From assembly GCA_021324135.1 (NCBI GenBank), contig JAJPJO010000285.1:1-37405 (forward strand): a stretch of 37,405 nucleotides of DNA, given 5' to 3'. Shown here one piece after another: positions 24,627 to 33,169 of the stretch (position 1 is the stretch's first letter; the number at the start of each line of letters is the position of its first letter). Both the position numbers and the translations under genes were made by a program. The notes beneath the pieces are model-generated. The model ran no database searches. It saw nothing but the letters and a program-made list of their open reading frames with translations, and was not told the DNA's origin. Source of the stretch: Pseudomonadota bacterium. GTDB taxonomy: Bacteria; Cyanobacteriota; Vampirovibrionia; Obscuribacterales; Obscuribacteraceae.

Positions 24627-26234
24627 CTAGATATTTGCCAGCGTTGATTTTGCCGGAATGATATCCGTGTCGATTCCGTGGCTTTTGATGCTGAAGTTCA
24701 CCAGTGCCTGGCACAAAGTCAATTTATTTTCCTGGACGAGCTGGTGGAAGATGAGAGCGGAGTCGACTATCGAGCGATCGCGTGGTTCGATTTCGTTTAT
24801 CAGAAAGCGAAGCGTCGAGGCATCTTGCAGCGCAAGCTCGATTGATTCGCGCACATAGTCGCCTTCGATATTTCGGACGCGCTTGGCGTGTTTCATGGCT
24901 ATGGCCAGGAGTCTCGGCTCGTCCATGATTTTTTCGATGGTGTTGATAAGGCGTTCTTTATTTAAATAGCCGGTGAGCTTCAGGAACTCGTAAAACGAGA
25001 TTGACTGCGCGTCAATGCCATCAAATGCGGTGGCGGTCTTTTCTCTTGTCGAAGGCTCTGACAAGCCGGCTATGAGGTGCGCTTCGCGCAGGATGTGAAC
25101 TGCCTTCTCCAGTATGATTCGATCAGCCCAGAGCATCGATTGAAGCCGTAGCGCCGCCGTAAGAATGTCTTCTGAAATGCGATGATTGGCGAGCAGAATC
25201 TCTCCCAGCATCTTGTTGTTTTGTGTCGACATCAACATGGCATCATTGATATCTTCACGGTCTACAATGCCGGCTGCTTCCAGCAGTTCACCCAATCTAA
25301 TTCGTGATGGCTCCACGTCCTTGACCGGAGCGAAGTCGTACGTTTCAAACGATTGACTCGCTTGTCCCTTGCTAAGGTTGTGCCAGGCTTCATCAATATC
25401 CGAGAAGTCGACGTCGCTTTTGGCATCAAACTGCTCATGACTCTGAGTCGAATGTTCCTTCCACTTCTGCGCATCTTGGGCTCGTTGAGCATCTTTGGCT
25501 TGTTGAGCATCTTCGGCTTGCTGCGCATCTTGAGCTTGTTGAGCATCTTGAGCCTCGAACAACGCTTCCAGTGACGCATCGAACGCAGCGTGCGAACCGC
25601 TCTTCAAAAGCGCGTGCACACCACTTTGCGACAGCGTTACAGTTGTATTGGGAGCGGCAGCAGGCAATCCGGTTGCAGTCGTGTCGGCATCCTGCTCCTT
25701 TTGCAATCGGCGAATCACATCGCGCCGCTCTAAATTATTGGCGCGCAACTCGCGCTGAAGAGCGAGCGTCATGCGCACTTTGTCTTCAGTGATGCGGTTG
25801 AGCAAAACCATTACATGACCAAGCGGCAAGCCTGAGTAATCAGAGATCTTCAAGGCTAAATCCAACTGCTCTTCTGTGATTTTGCCGGCATCTTTTAGTA
25901 ATTCTCCAAGGCGTGTGCCGCGCGTAGCGCTTGCATCCACGCCCAGCGAAACAAGCGCGTCAGCGAAACTCCATTCTTTGCGCTTAACGATGTTGATTGC
26001 TTCTTTGGCTTGCTTCAACTCTAACAGGCGATCGCGCAACATCGATTGCGCTTCGACCACGCTTCTTATAACGCGGTCGGGAACGAGGTCGAGCATGACG
26101 AGCGTTTTGCCCAGGGGCAGACTTGTGTACTGCGAGACCTGAAGTCCACGGTCGACCTGGCTTGCTGATGTGACACCGAGATCTACAAGGAGCTCACCTA
26201 ATCTGTAATCCACTTTTTCCGCCCTCGTTTTCAT
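24627..26234 (-). CDS. Protein with tandem GspE-N-like domains
   Basis: This protein is about 535 residues. ATG 26234 is preferred over 26243 because CAGGA lies 8 bases before it. Three GspE_N/MshEN-like units begin with the motif RLGEL: YRLGELLVDLGVTSASQVDR near the N-terminus, RLGELLKDAGKITEEQLDLA around residue 110, and RLGELLEAAGIVDREDINDA around residue 310. Each is followed by an LG..(L/M).....(I/V)..D segment. A Gln/Ala-rich linker with five 6-residue repeats separates units two and three. The C-terminal ~150 residues are helical and unrecognised. No ATPase domain is present. It is probably a cytoplasmic scaffold or nucleotide-sensing adaptor. The small protein at 10148 has one such unit. 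Confidence 0.8.
   Translation of the reverse strand: MKTRAEKVDYRLGELLVDLGVTSASQVDRGLQVSQYTSLPLGKTLVMLDLVPDRVIRSVVEAQSMLRDRLLELKQAKEAINIVKRKEWSFADALVSLGVDASATRGTRLGELLKDAGKITEEQLDLALKISDYSGLPLGHVMVLLNRITEDKVRMTLALQRELRANNLERRDVIRRLQKEQDADTTATGLPAAAPNTTVTLSQSGVHALLKSGSHAAFDASLEALFEAQDAQQAQDAQQAEDAQQAKDAQRAQDAQKWKEHSTQSHEQFDAKSDVDFSDIDEAWHNLSKGQASQSFETYDFAPVKDVEPSRIRLGELLEAAGIVDREDINDAMLMSTQNNKMLGEILLANHRISEDILTAALRLQSMLWADRIILEKAVHILREAHLIAGLSEPSTREKTATAFDGIDAQSISFYEFLKLTGYLNKERLINTIEKIMDEPRLLAIAMKHAKRVRNIEGDYVRESIELALQDASTLRFLINEIEPRDRSIVDSALIFHQLVQENKLTLCQALVNFSIKSHGIDTDIIPAKSTLANI
25469..25558 (-). repeat. Five 18-base coding repeats (Q-A-x-D-A-Q)
   Basis: Five consecutive 18-base units with near-identical sequence encode QAxDAQ six-residue repeats in the linker of the GspE-N-like protein. 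The region is prone to copy-number change by slippage and in phase, so it would vary length without breaking the frame. Confidence 0.85.
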
Positions 26235-26259
26235 ACTTGGCATCCTGCATGGTAAAGTG

Positions 26260-26280
26260 GCAGAACCGTCAGGGTTCTGC
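26260..26280 (-). promoter_or_regulatory. Hairpin in the 5' leader of the GspE-N-like gene
   Basis: GCAGAACC and GGTTCTGC form a perfect 8-bp stem with a 5-base loop, about 26 bases upstream of the minus-strand ATG at 26234. It could be a leader structure; no T-run follows. Confidence 0.4.
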
Positions 26281-26597
26281 GCGTTGTTTACTTTGGGATA
26301 CCGCGAGTAAAGCTAAAAATACAGCAATATCAAAAGTTCTGCAATTGATTTGTGCACACATAACAAATAACGAAACACGCATACAGGCAATCGAAGAATT
26401 CAGTCTCCTCAAGCGTCTGAGATAGAGCGAAACTTCGGTTGGCAAGACGTCGCGCACATTTGCGCGCGCAATTTAGTACAGGCCGCGTGATACTTGCAAA
26501 AGAGGTTCACTTCGCCACTTCTGCATCTTATAGCATCGCGATGACAAGTGATGCCGAATCTAACTTAAAATGTGTGAGCCTACAGCCTGCTGCGTTT

Positions 26598-26613
26598 CGG
26601 CCTGTACAGGCCG
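26598..26613. promoter_or_regulatory. 16-bp perfect palindrome, candidate operator
   Basis: CGGCCTGTACAGGCCG is a perfect palindrome about 88 bases upstream of the gene at 26701. A ten-base half-site, GTACAGGCCG, is repeated exactly at 26476-26485. The symmetry fits a dimeric regulator's site; no regulator gene is adjacent. Confidence 0.5.
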
Positions 26614-26700
26614 CCGAGCCTCAAATCAAGCCGGTCTAACTATCTGGTGATATCATTCATTCCTTATATGGATCAGGTCGAAACTAGGGGTTTAATCTAG

Positions 26701-28539
26701 ATGAAAGCAAAGATTTCAGCAGTCACAGTAGCTGTTGCTTTTAGCGCGCTGATTGCGGCGCCTGCCCAGATAATCTGCGCCGCTCCGCCGGTGCTTGCGG
26801 AGGAATCGGTGAAAACCGGTGCCGTGCGCTGGCAGTCCTGGGATGATTCTGTTTTTGAAAAAGCCAGGGCCGAGAAGAAGTTTGTTCTGCTTGACCTGGA
26901 GGCGGTCTGGTGCCACTGGTGCCACGTCATGGACAAAGAAACGTACAGCGATCCGCAGGTCGGCAAACTGCTCAATTCGAAATTCATTGCCGTCAAAGTC
27001 GATCAGGATTCTCGCCCTGACTTGAGTCACAAATACGAAGACTACGGCTGGCCTGCGACGATTATCTTCAGTCCCGACGGCAAGGAGATTCGCAAACGGA
27101 GCGGTTTCATGGCGCCTGCCAAAATGACGGCGCTGCTCAAAGGTGTTGTGGCGAATCCGGCAGCCGAAGAGGGATCGGGAAAGGAAACCAAATACGTAGA
27201 GCAAAGCTCATTGAATGAAGAGCTGAGAAAAGAACTGAATGATAAGCACGTCAAAGGATACGATACTAAATATGGTGCCTGGGGAACCTACCAGAAATTC
27301 CTCGATTGGGACAGCGTAGAGTATTCCATGGATCTCGGATTGAAGGGAGACAAGGATGCGGAGAAGCGCGCCAGGCAAACGCTGAGTGCCCAGCTCAATT
27401 TGCTCGATCCTGTTTGGGGCGGTGTCTATCAGTACTCCACTGATGGCGATTGGGAACACCCGCACTATGAGAAGATTATGCAAATGCAGGGCGAGAATCT
27501 GCGCGTCTATTCGCTCGGCAGTATCTTGTACGGTGACGATACTTACTTGAAGGCTGCGAAGAGCATCGCCAATTATCTGCATACGTTTCTCACCTCACCT
27601 GAGGGAGCGTTCTACACGAGTCAGGATGCCGATCTCATTCAAGGTCAGCACAGCGATGATTACTTCGCGCTCGATGATGCCGGCAGGCGCAAGCGCGGCA
27701 TTCCTCGCGTGGACAAGCACATTTATGCCAGGGAAAACGGCTGGGCAATTACGGGAATGGCTTACCTCTATATGGCGACCGGTGATGAGACCTATTTGAA
27801 CTACGCAACGACGGCGGCAAGCTGGGTAATTGCCAACCGAGCATTGAGCGGAGGCGGATTCAAGCACGACGCAAACGATACTGCCGGTCCTTTCCTTGGC
27901 GACTCGCTTGCCATGGGAAGAGCCTTCCTGGCGCTCTACGAGGCGACTGCCGATCGCAAGTGGTTAAATCGCGCTGAAGAGTCGGCGAATTTCATTGCTA
28001 AACACTTCAGCAATGAAGGCACTACCGGCGGTGCGGCGAAAGTTGCCGCCGGTTATCTCACTGCCGATCCCGGCACGAGCAAGGTGGCCAGGCCCGACCC
28101 CTTGCTGGAAGAAAACGTCATGCTGGCACGCTTCAGCAATTTGCTCTATCGCTACACCGGTAATGAGTCATATAAGAAGATGTCGGAGCAGTCGATGCGT
28201 TTTCTCGCTACGCCGGAGATTGCTCGCACGAAGAAATTCCTGGTCGCCGGAATCTTGCTGGCTGATCGGGAGATATCAAATGCACCGCTTCATTTGACGG
28301 TCGTCGGTTCCAAAGCCGATACGAATGCTGCCGCTTTGTTCCGGGCGGCGCTCAAGAGCCCGTCGGTCTACAGGCGCGTGGAGTGGTACGACAAAAACGA
28401 AGGCAATCTGCCGAATATGGATGTTGAATATCCTGAGTTGAAAAAGGCAGCCGCCTTTTCCTGCGGCGACGGCACTTGCTCAACGCCGGCATATGATGCC
28501 GAATCAGTCATGCGCATGGTTGAAAGGCGCAGAATGTAA
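26701..28539 (+). CDS. Secreted DUF255 (YyaL/SSP411-type) thioredoxin-domain protein
   Basis: This 612-residue protein has the N-terminal thioredoxin-like domain of the DUF255/YyaL family. The hallmark VWCHWCHVMDKETYSDP places the redox pair at Cys71 and Cys74, and YGWPATIIFSPDGKEI continues the thioredoxin fold. The rest (about 200-580) resembles the (alpha/alpha)6-barrel of N-acylglucosamine-epimerase-like enzymes, with YTSQDADL and YARENGWAITGMAYLYMAT. A signal peptide (residues 1-33) makes this an exported version; the usual family member is cytoplasmic and somewhat longer. The C-terminus adds a second close Cys pair in SCGDGTCS. The start codon has no strong ribosome binding site. Downstream plus-strand genes may be in the same operon. 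Confidence 0.88.
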   Translation: MKAKISAVTVAVAFSALIAAPAQIICAAPPVLAEESVKTGAVRWQSWDDSVFEKARAEKKFVLLDLEAVWCHWCHVMDKETYSDPQVGKLLNSKFIAVKVDQDSRPDLSHKYEDYGWPATIIFSPDGKEIRKRSGFMAPAKMTALLKGVVANPAAEEGSGKETKYVEQSSLNEELRKELNDKHVKGYDTKYGAWGTYQKFLDWDSVEYSMDLGLKGDKDAEKRARQTLSAQLNLLDPVWGGVYQYSTDGDWEHPHYEKIMQMQGENLRVYSLGSILYGDDTYLKAAKSIANYLHTFLTSPEGAFYTSQDADLIQGQHSDDYFALDDAGRRKRGIPRVDKHIYARENGWAITGMAYLYMATGDETYLNYATTAASWVIANRALSGGGFKHDANDTAGPFLGDSLAMGRAFLALYEATADRKWLNRAEESANFIAKHFSNEGTTGGAAKVAAGYLTADPGTSKVARPDPLLEENVMLARFSNLLYRYTGNESYKKMSEQSMRFLATPEIARTKKFLVAGILLADREISNAPLHLTVVGSKADTNAAALFRAALKSPSVYRRVEWYDKNEGNLPNMDVEYPELKKAAAFSCGDGTCSTPAYDAESVMRMVERRRM

Positions 28540-28618
28540 GGTTCGCAGAAAGGGGAGTCTGTAAGGATTCGGCTTTTTCATGATAGATTTGTTGGTTCAG
28601 CAGGGAGTAATTAACTTC

Positions 28619-30055
28619 ATGAAAAACGGTATGAAAAGAGGAATCGTAGGTTTGCTTGTCGCTTCGACGATCGGTCTTATGATCTCGGCGCCGGGACAGG
28701 CAACCTGCGGTGGTGGCGGCGGCGGCGGCTTGGGGGGCGCCGAGCGCGTGTATGAAGTGCCGTGGAAGCGATTGGCTCCGAGTGAAACTCTCCCGAAGGA
28801 GGGCTTGATCTTATATTGGATTCCTGCCAACCCGAGAGAGTATCTGAAATCGACGTTGCGTGACTCACGCACTTTATCCTTGTACACCAGTCGCTGCGTA
28901 TCGGCTGTGGTCCTGGATATGAGCCATCCTCAAGCGGGGCAATTGATGGGCGAGGATAAACCGCCGCTTGTCCTGTTGGCAAAAGCCGACGGTACCGTTC
29001 TGGGCAAAGTTCAGGGCACCGTCAGTGGTGTCGATGTGGCGCCGGTCGAAGATTTGCTGAAAAACTCCGTGCAGAAGTTGGCTGAGGAGACGAAGTCTTT
29101 GATGGCTAGCGGCAAGGCAAAGCAGGACGGCGGCGACAAAGAGGGTGCCATCAAGGACTTCCGTTCGGTTCTGCAAAATAAATGCCTCTTCCCTCGCATG
29201 GGTCGAGAAGCGGCGCGACGGTTAAAATCGCTCGGCGTCGAAGATGTAGGCGACATGAGCCTGGAGCCGGAAAGATTTCGTCTCAAAGACAACGCTGCAA
29301 TAGTGCGTTTGATGACCGAGGGATTGAAGGCCGAAGAAGCGTCGAATTTCGTTCGCGCCAAATCATTCTATCTGGCCGCCCATCGCATGGATGCTGCAGA
29401 TCCAGTGCCTCTGCGCTTTCTCGGCGAACTCTACCGGCATCACATCGGTGACTGGGATGAAGCTCGCGAAGTTTTCGATGAAGTGATTCACATGCAATCC
29501 GATCCGCTATCGCGGGCGGTGGCACTGCACGGACTGGGTAAGATGGCCATTCATGACGGCGACTTCAAAGGCGGGCTCGCCCTCATGGAGAAATCTGCCC
29601 AGACTTATCCGCTGGCCATTTGCTACAGAAATCTCGCCGTTTATTGGAACAGCGAAGGCGATCATCAAAAGGCTGCCGATTATACTAAGAAAGCGCTGGA
29701 GCTCGCTCCTGAAGACCCGTTCATGTTGATTTTCTCGGCGGTGTTTCTAGCCGCTGCCGGTCAAAAGGATGAGGCTCTGAAAATCGCACGCGAGCATGAA
29801 AACATTCTGCCCGCCAGCTACAATCTCGCTGCCATCTATGCCCAGACAGGGCAGCGTGACAAAGCGCTCGAGCTCTTGAAGCGACACTTCTTCGAATATG
29901 AAAGGAACGCATCGGTACGCAGCAAGGAAATGATGGAAGCCAGAGTGGACGCCGTTTTCTCCTCGATTGCTAAAGATCCTGAGTTCTTAGCTCTGACAAG
30001 CGGAGCCGATGGCAAACTGCCCATGCCGGGGGCGAGCGAAGCTGGCGGACATTAG
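28619..30055 (+). CDS. Exported TPR protein with thioredoxin-like N-region
   Basis: From ATG 28619 the protein is 478 residues; AGGGAG lies 11 bases upstream and a signal peptide (to about SAPGQATC) follows. The upstream ATG 28580 would bury the signal, so it is rejected. The mature N-terminus has a Cys followed by a run of seven Gly. Residues roughly 45-140 (GLILYWIPANPREYLKSTL, AVVLDMSHPQAGQL, LVLLAKADGTVLGKV) look like a thioredoxin fold lacking CxxC. Several TPR units occupy residues 150-450, including YLAAHRMDAADPVPLRFLGE and YNLAAIYAQTGQRDKALELL. It follows the DUF255 gene by 79 bases and is probably co-transcribed. The Cys-Gly start could also be a lipobox-like site, though no clear lipobox is seen. 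Confidence 0.8.
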   Translation: MKNGMKRGIVGLLVASTIGLMISAPGQATCGGGGGGGLGGAERVYEVPWKRLAPSETLPKEGLILYWIPANPREYLKSTLRDSRTLSLYTSRCVSAVVLDMSHPQAGQLMGEDKPPLVLLAKADGTVLGKVQGTVSGVDVAPVEDLLKNSVQKLAEETKSLMASGKAKQDGGDKEGAIKDFRSVLQNKCLFPRMGREAARRLKSLGVEDVGDMSLEPERFRLKDNAAIVRLMTEGLKAEEASNFVRAKSFYLAAHRMDAADPVPLRFLGELYRHHIGDWDEAREVFDEVIHMQSDPLSRAVALHGLGKMAIHDGDFKGGLALMEKSAQTYPLAICYRNLAVYWNSEGDHQKAADYTKKALELAPEDPFMLIFSAVFLAAAGQKDEALKIAREHENILPASYNLAAIYAQTGQRDKALELLKRHFFEYERNASVRSKEMMEARVDAVFSSIAKDPEFLALTSGADGKLPMPGASEAGGH

Positions 30056-30106
30056 CGGAAGCCGGCGCAATTAGGGAAGCCGCAGATATTAGCGGAGCCT
30101 GCGCTG
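30051..30106 (+). repeat. Three imperfect ~19-base tandem repeats
   Basis: Units at 30051-30069, 30070-30087 and 30088-30106 follow the pattern ATTAGCGGAAGCCGGCGCA with small changes. The first unit includes the stop codon of the TPR gene. Likely a local duplication; no role is apparent. Confidence 0.6.
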
Positions 30107-30154
30107 CCTCATTCCGAATGGATGAATTGCACAGAATGAACGAACTTGCAAAAG

Positions 30155-30889
30155 ATGTTGAATAAGCTCACACTCGTCTTTCTGGCGTCGATTGCAGGCT
30201 CGTTGCTCTTACTCGTGCCGGCCTGGGCAAAGGGATTGTCGATAACTTCGATAACCGGCGCCACCAACGGCACGTCCTATCATTTCTATTGTAAAAACGA
30301 TCTGGATGTCGGCTGGACAACTACGCGACCGAGCAAGAGCGATCAGAAGATCAAGTTGTGCATTCCAGCCGCATTCACGTCGACGACCGGCACCGTAGTT
30401 GGTATCAACGCGCTGAATGGGAAAGTGAAGAATGCCAGGGGTATCTCTAAGCCCATCGGCGGAGCACTTTTGATTCGCAACGGCAAGTTCAATATCTTCC
30501 CAACATCCCATGGAGCCTGTTTCACCGAGGAGTTCATCGAGTCATTGGTGCGCGACAAAGCATCACTGTTCCAACAGTTTCAGCTGGTGGAGAAAGGAGT
30601 GCCGGCTCGATTCAAAGACAAGAAGATCTTCCAGATGCGGGCGATCGCTAAATTCAAGGACGGCCGCGAAGGCATAGTCGAGAGCGTCACGCCGATTTCC
30701 TTTAAAGAATTCAACGATGATCTTGCTGCCATGGGAGTCGAAGATGCATTGTACACAGATATGGGAGCCTGGGACGAGGGTTGGTATAGGGATCCCGGTT
30801 CAGCTGATATAGTGAGCATAGGGAATGACCGATCGAAGACGAATAAGCAAACCAACTGGTTGATCTTTATAGAAAATAATCGAAATTGA
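30155..30889 (+). CDS. Exported phosphodiester-glycosidase-like (NAGPA domain) protein
   Basis: This protein is about 244 residues from ATG 30155; a TTG three codons earlier is possible. A signal peptide ends near VPAWAKG. The body (about 30-240) matches the phosphodiester glycosidase/NAGPA-like fold (PF09992): GINALNGKV, GGALLIRNGKFN, the mid-domain SLFQQFQLVEKG, QMRAIAKFKDGREGIV, then the near C-terminal ALYTDMGAWDEGWYRD, where family members have the D-G/M-G active-site stretch. Family enzymes remove GlcNAc-1-phosphodiester or related caps from glycans; the substrate here is unknown. Its TGA overlaps the TTG start of the next kinase gene by 4 bases, suggesting linked translation. Assignment is from memory of the family pattern. 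Confidence 0.72.
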   Translation: MLNKLTLVFLASIAGSLLLLVPAWAKGLSITSITGATNGTSYHFYCKNDLDVGWTTTRPSKSDQKIKLCIPAAFTSTTGTVVGINALNGKVKNARGISKPIGGALLIRNGKFNIFPTSHGACFTEEFIESLVRDKASLFQQFQLVEKGVPARFKDKKIFQMRAIAKFKDGREGIVESVTPISFKEFNDDLAAMGVEDALYTDMGAWDEGWYRDPGSADIVSIGNDRSKTNKQTNWLIFIENNRN

Positions 30890-32985
30890 AACCACAAGAT
30901 CGGACTATTTGCAGAATCTGTAAGCAACCGAGGGCGCCTGATGTAACGGGAAGTTTGACCCAGTGGGTGGGCATTTGCCGTTGCGAAGGTGAATTGGAGC
31001 GCAAAGCCGCGATTTGTCTGAATTGCGGAAAAGAGATAAATGCCGAGGAAAAAACAGGCAGCTTTACTCAATGGGTTCTCAGCGACGCAAGTTGCACCTG
31101 TCAAATTCCTCAACCTACCTTGAACACTGCTGAGTTCCCGTTGAGTCGATACACGCTCCTCAGGAAGCTGGGCGAAGGCGGCACTGGTGTTGTCTACTTC
31201 TGTCATGATAATCATCTCGATAAGCTTGTAGCCGTGAAAATCTTAAATGGCGCGTTTGTGAAGCATTTTGAGCAGTTCCAATCCGAGGCTAAAATTACTG
31301 CCAAGTTCCAACATGCCAATGTCGTTTCCATTATAGATTTCGGATTCACAGAAGCGCATGCACCGTATATGGTGTTGGAATATGTGGAAGGGAGAACACT
31401 GGCGGAACATATTGCTGAGGAAGGACCGCTGGCAGAAAGCATCGCCGTCGATCTGTTTGTTCAAATCGCATCGACACTGGCCAAATGTCATGAAAGCGGG
31501 ATTCTTCACAGAGACATAAAGAGCTCGAACATCATTATCACTGAAAAGGATGGCGGATTCATTCCGCACATTATTGACTTCGGCATTGCTACGATTGCAG
31601 ATGCCGTCCCTAACAACTCTTCCGGCAGTGCCGCAGTTGGAACACCAAAATATATGCCGCCCGAGCAATTGCAGGGAGAACGTTGCGATGCCCGTTCCGA
31701 TATTTATTCCCTTGGTTGCGTTATTTTCGAGGCGTTGTCGGGGCGTGTTCCTTTCGTCGGCGGGAACGCTCTGGAAATTTTGCATAAGCATGTAAGCGAA
31801 GACCCTCCATTCATTTCAGATGTAAATCCGGACTTCGGCGTTTCAGATCCATTGGAAGCGCTAGTACAGACCTGCCTTGCGAAAGAACCATCTATGCGAT
31901 TTCAGACTATGGCCGATCTGGAGGCTGCGTTAAAGCATTGTGCCGAGAACAGAGAGATCGCATCGAATATGGGGGCTCGGCCGGAACTGATGGCTGACCC
32001 CGATGCGGCTGCCGCACCATATTTGGTGCGGCAGAGCACACATGCCCCACCGCTTGCAAGTGCCGATCGTATGATATTTTTGCCTGAGGGCTCCGCCGGC
32101 AAAGTTGCAGCCGCTGCGGCTCTGCTGGCAATCATTCTGCTTGTTCCGGCAGTAGTGTATTTATCGGCTCAACATCCAGCAGTAAAGCGAGAGCCGGCCA
32201 AAATGAGTTTAAGGCAAGAGCCAGTTAAATCGGAATCAGAAAAATCTGATTTGCAGTCCGTTCTAAGCCTCTCGAAAGTACAAAAGGTTGTTAATGACGA
32301 TAAGGTGAGGAAAATCACTTTAGACGACGAGAGAGACGAAGCGAGAATTTTTGCAAACAAAGCTGAGAGCTGCAAAAAAGAGGGTGACTACGAACATGCA
32401 GCCATTTACTTCAGTAAGGCGGCAGCCGTCCTCAGGCAAAAGCATAATGACGAGGACATGGACATGTGCATTGGCTACAAGCGCGGCGCCGGCGATATGT
32501 ACATGCGCATGGGCGGAAAGAAAGGTGTCGAGGCTGAATACGAGTACAAAGATGGGATCAAATATGCCGAAGAGAATGGATTAAAATCCCAGATTCCTCC
32601 TTTGAAGGTACGTCTGGCGGAAAGCTATGATGCGCTCGGGCTAAAAAAGGCAGCTATTCGAGAGTTTGAAGAGGCAGAGAAAGCACTCGCGGCCGGACCA
32701 ATACCGACGAAGCGACCCAAAGCCAGAGATTGGCAAGCGATTCGCGCGGCTGGTCTTTTGGGTTTGGGCAGAGATTATCTAGCGGCCAAAAGGTACGATG
32801 AAGCAGAAAAAGCTCTGCGCAGTTCGCGGGCGGTGCATGTTGAATTATTGCGCTCGTGCAGACCCGACGAAGGTCCGAAGGAACTTGAGGACTGTATCAA
32901 AGAGTGCGATTTCCAACTTCAGCGGTTGAGAATGCTGAGGACAACTGGAGATTGGCATAGTAAACAAACCGAAGGCGAGCATTGA
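30886..32985 (+). CDS. Ser/Thr kinase with duplicated Cys4 TQW motif and TPR C-terminus
   Basis: This protein is 699 residues from a TTG start overlapping the previous stop as TTGA; there is no clear ribosome binding site, so translational coupling is likely. Two Cys4 motifs open it: Cys9/Cys12, SLTQWV, Cys31/Cys33; and Cys44/Cys47, SFTQWV, Cys70/Cys72, as in the kinase at 20999-23110. The kinase domain (about 89-350) has GEGGTGVVY (96-104), VAVK (116-119), HRDIKSSN (208-215; Pro replaced by Ser) and DFG (231-233). A transmembrane segment (about 406-427) is followed by a charged linker and TPR-like helices (about 480-690) outside the membrane. It is presumably a sensor kinase. Two tiny ORFs follow within 14 bases. 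Confidence 0.9.
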   Translation: MKPQDRTICRICKQPRAPDVTGSLTQWVGICRCEGELERKAAICLNCGKEINAEEKTGSFTQWVLSDASCTCQIPQPTLNTAEFPLSRYTLLRKLGEGGTGVVYFCHDNHLDKLVAVKILNGAFVKHFEQFQSEAKITAKFQHANVVSIIDFGFTEAHAPYMVLEYVEGRTLAEHIAEEGPLAESIAVDLFVQIASTLAKCHESGILHRDIKSSNIIITEKDGGFIPHIIDFGIATIADAVPNNSSGSAAVGTPKYMPPEQLQGERCDARSDIYSLGCVIFEALSGRVPFVGGNALEILHKHVSEDPPFISDVNPDFGVSDPLEALVQTCLAKEPSMRFQTMADLEAALKHCAENREIASNMGARPELMADPDAAAAPYLVRQSTHAPPLASADRMIFLPEGSAGKVAAAAALLAIILLVPAVVYLSAQHPAVKREPAKMSLRQEPVKSESEKSDLQSVLSLSKVQKVVNDDKVRKITLDDERDEARIFANKAESCKKEGDYEHAAIYFSKAAAVLRQKHNDEDMDMCIGYKRGAGDMYMRMGGKKGVEAEYEYKDGIKYAEENGLKSQIPPLKVRLAESYDALGLKKAAIREFEEAEKALAAGPIPTKRPKARDWQAIRAAGLLGLGRDYLAAKRYDEAEKALRSSRAVHVELLRSCRPDEGPKELEDCIKECDFQLQRLRMLRTTGDWHSKQTEGEH

Positions 32986-32998
32986 ACTTTTCGCCAGG

Positions 32999-33169
32999 AT
33001 GGACCTGAGAGATGTTGCCACCAGATCTGAAATTGGTCGTGCCTTAAATAGAGAGTTGGCGCACCAGCTAGCAATCATAAAAGAGAGTGATTCAATAGCT
33101 CCGGTCTGGGTGCGCGATGGCACAGTTGCAGCTGAAAACTACTACAAGGCGCAAGAAAGGTTAGCATGA
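32999..33169 (+). CDS. Small ORF (56 residues), function unknown
   Basis: A 56-codon frame starts with ATG 14 bases after the kinase stop. It encodes a charged, mostly helical peptide beginning MDLRDVATRSEIGRALNREL and containing VWVRDGTVAAENYYKAQERL near its end. No ribosome binding site is visible, but the short distance from the kinase stop would allow reinitiation. Its TGA overlaps the next ATG as ATGA. No family is recognised. The compact spacing and protein-like composition support it as a real gene; the length makes this tentative. Confidence 0.55.
   Translation: MDLRDVATRSEIGRALNRELAHQLAIIKESDSIAPVWVRDGTVAAENYYKAQERLA

Larger units (their letters stand above)
26244..26700. other. Divergent intergenic region
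   Basis: No gene is supported in this 457-base gap between divergent genes. It contains a hairpin near the minus-strand start (26260-26280) and a 16-bp perfect palindrome near the plus-strand gene (26598-26613). Confidence 0.55.

Noticed and set aside
25469..25558. Regular 18-base repeats resembling a CRISPR array
   Set aside because: The units are contiguous without spacers and encode in-frame QAxDAQ peptide repeats, so they are a coding tandem repeat.
26439..26639. Small frame in the divergent gap
   Set aside because: Composition is not protein-like, and it covers the candidate operator region.
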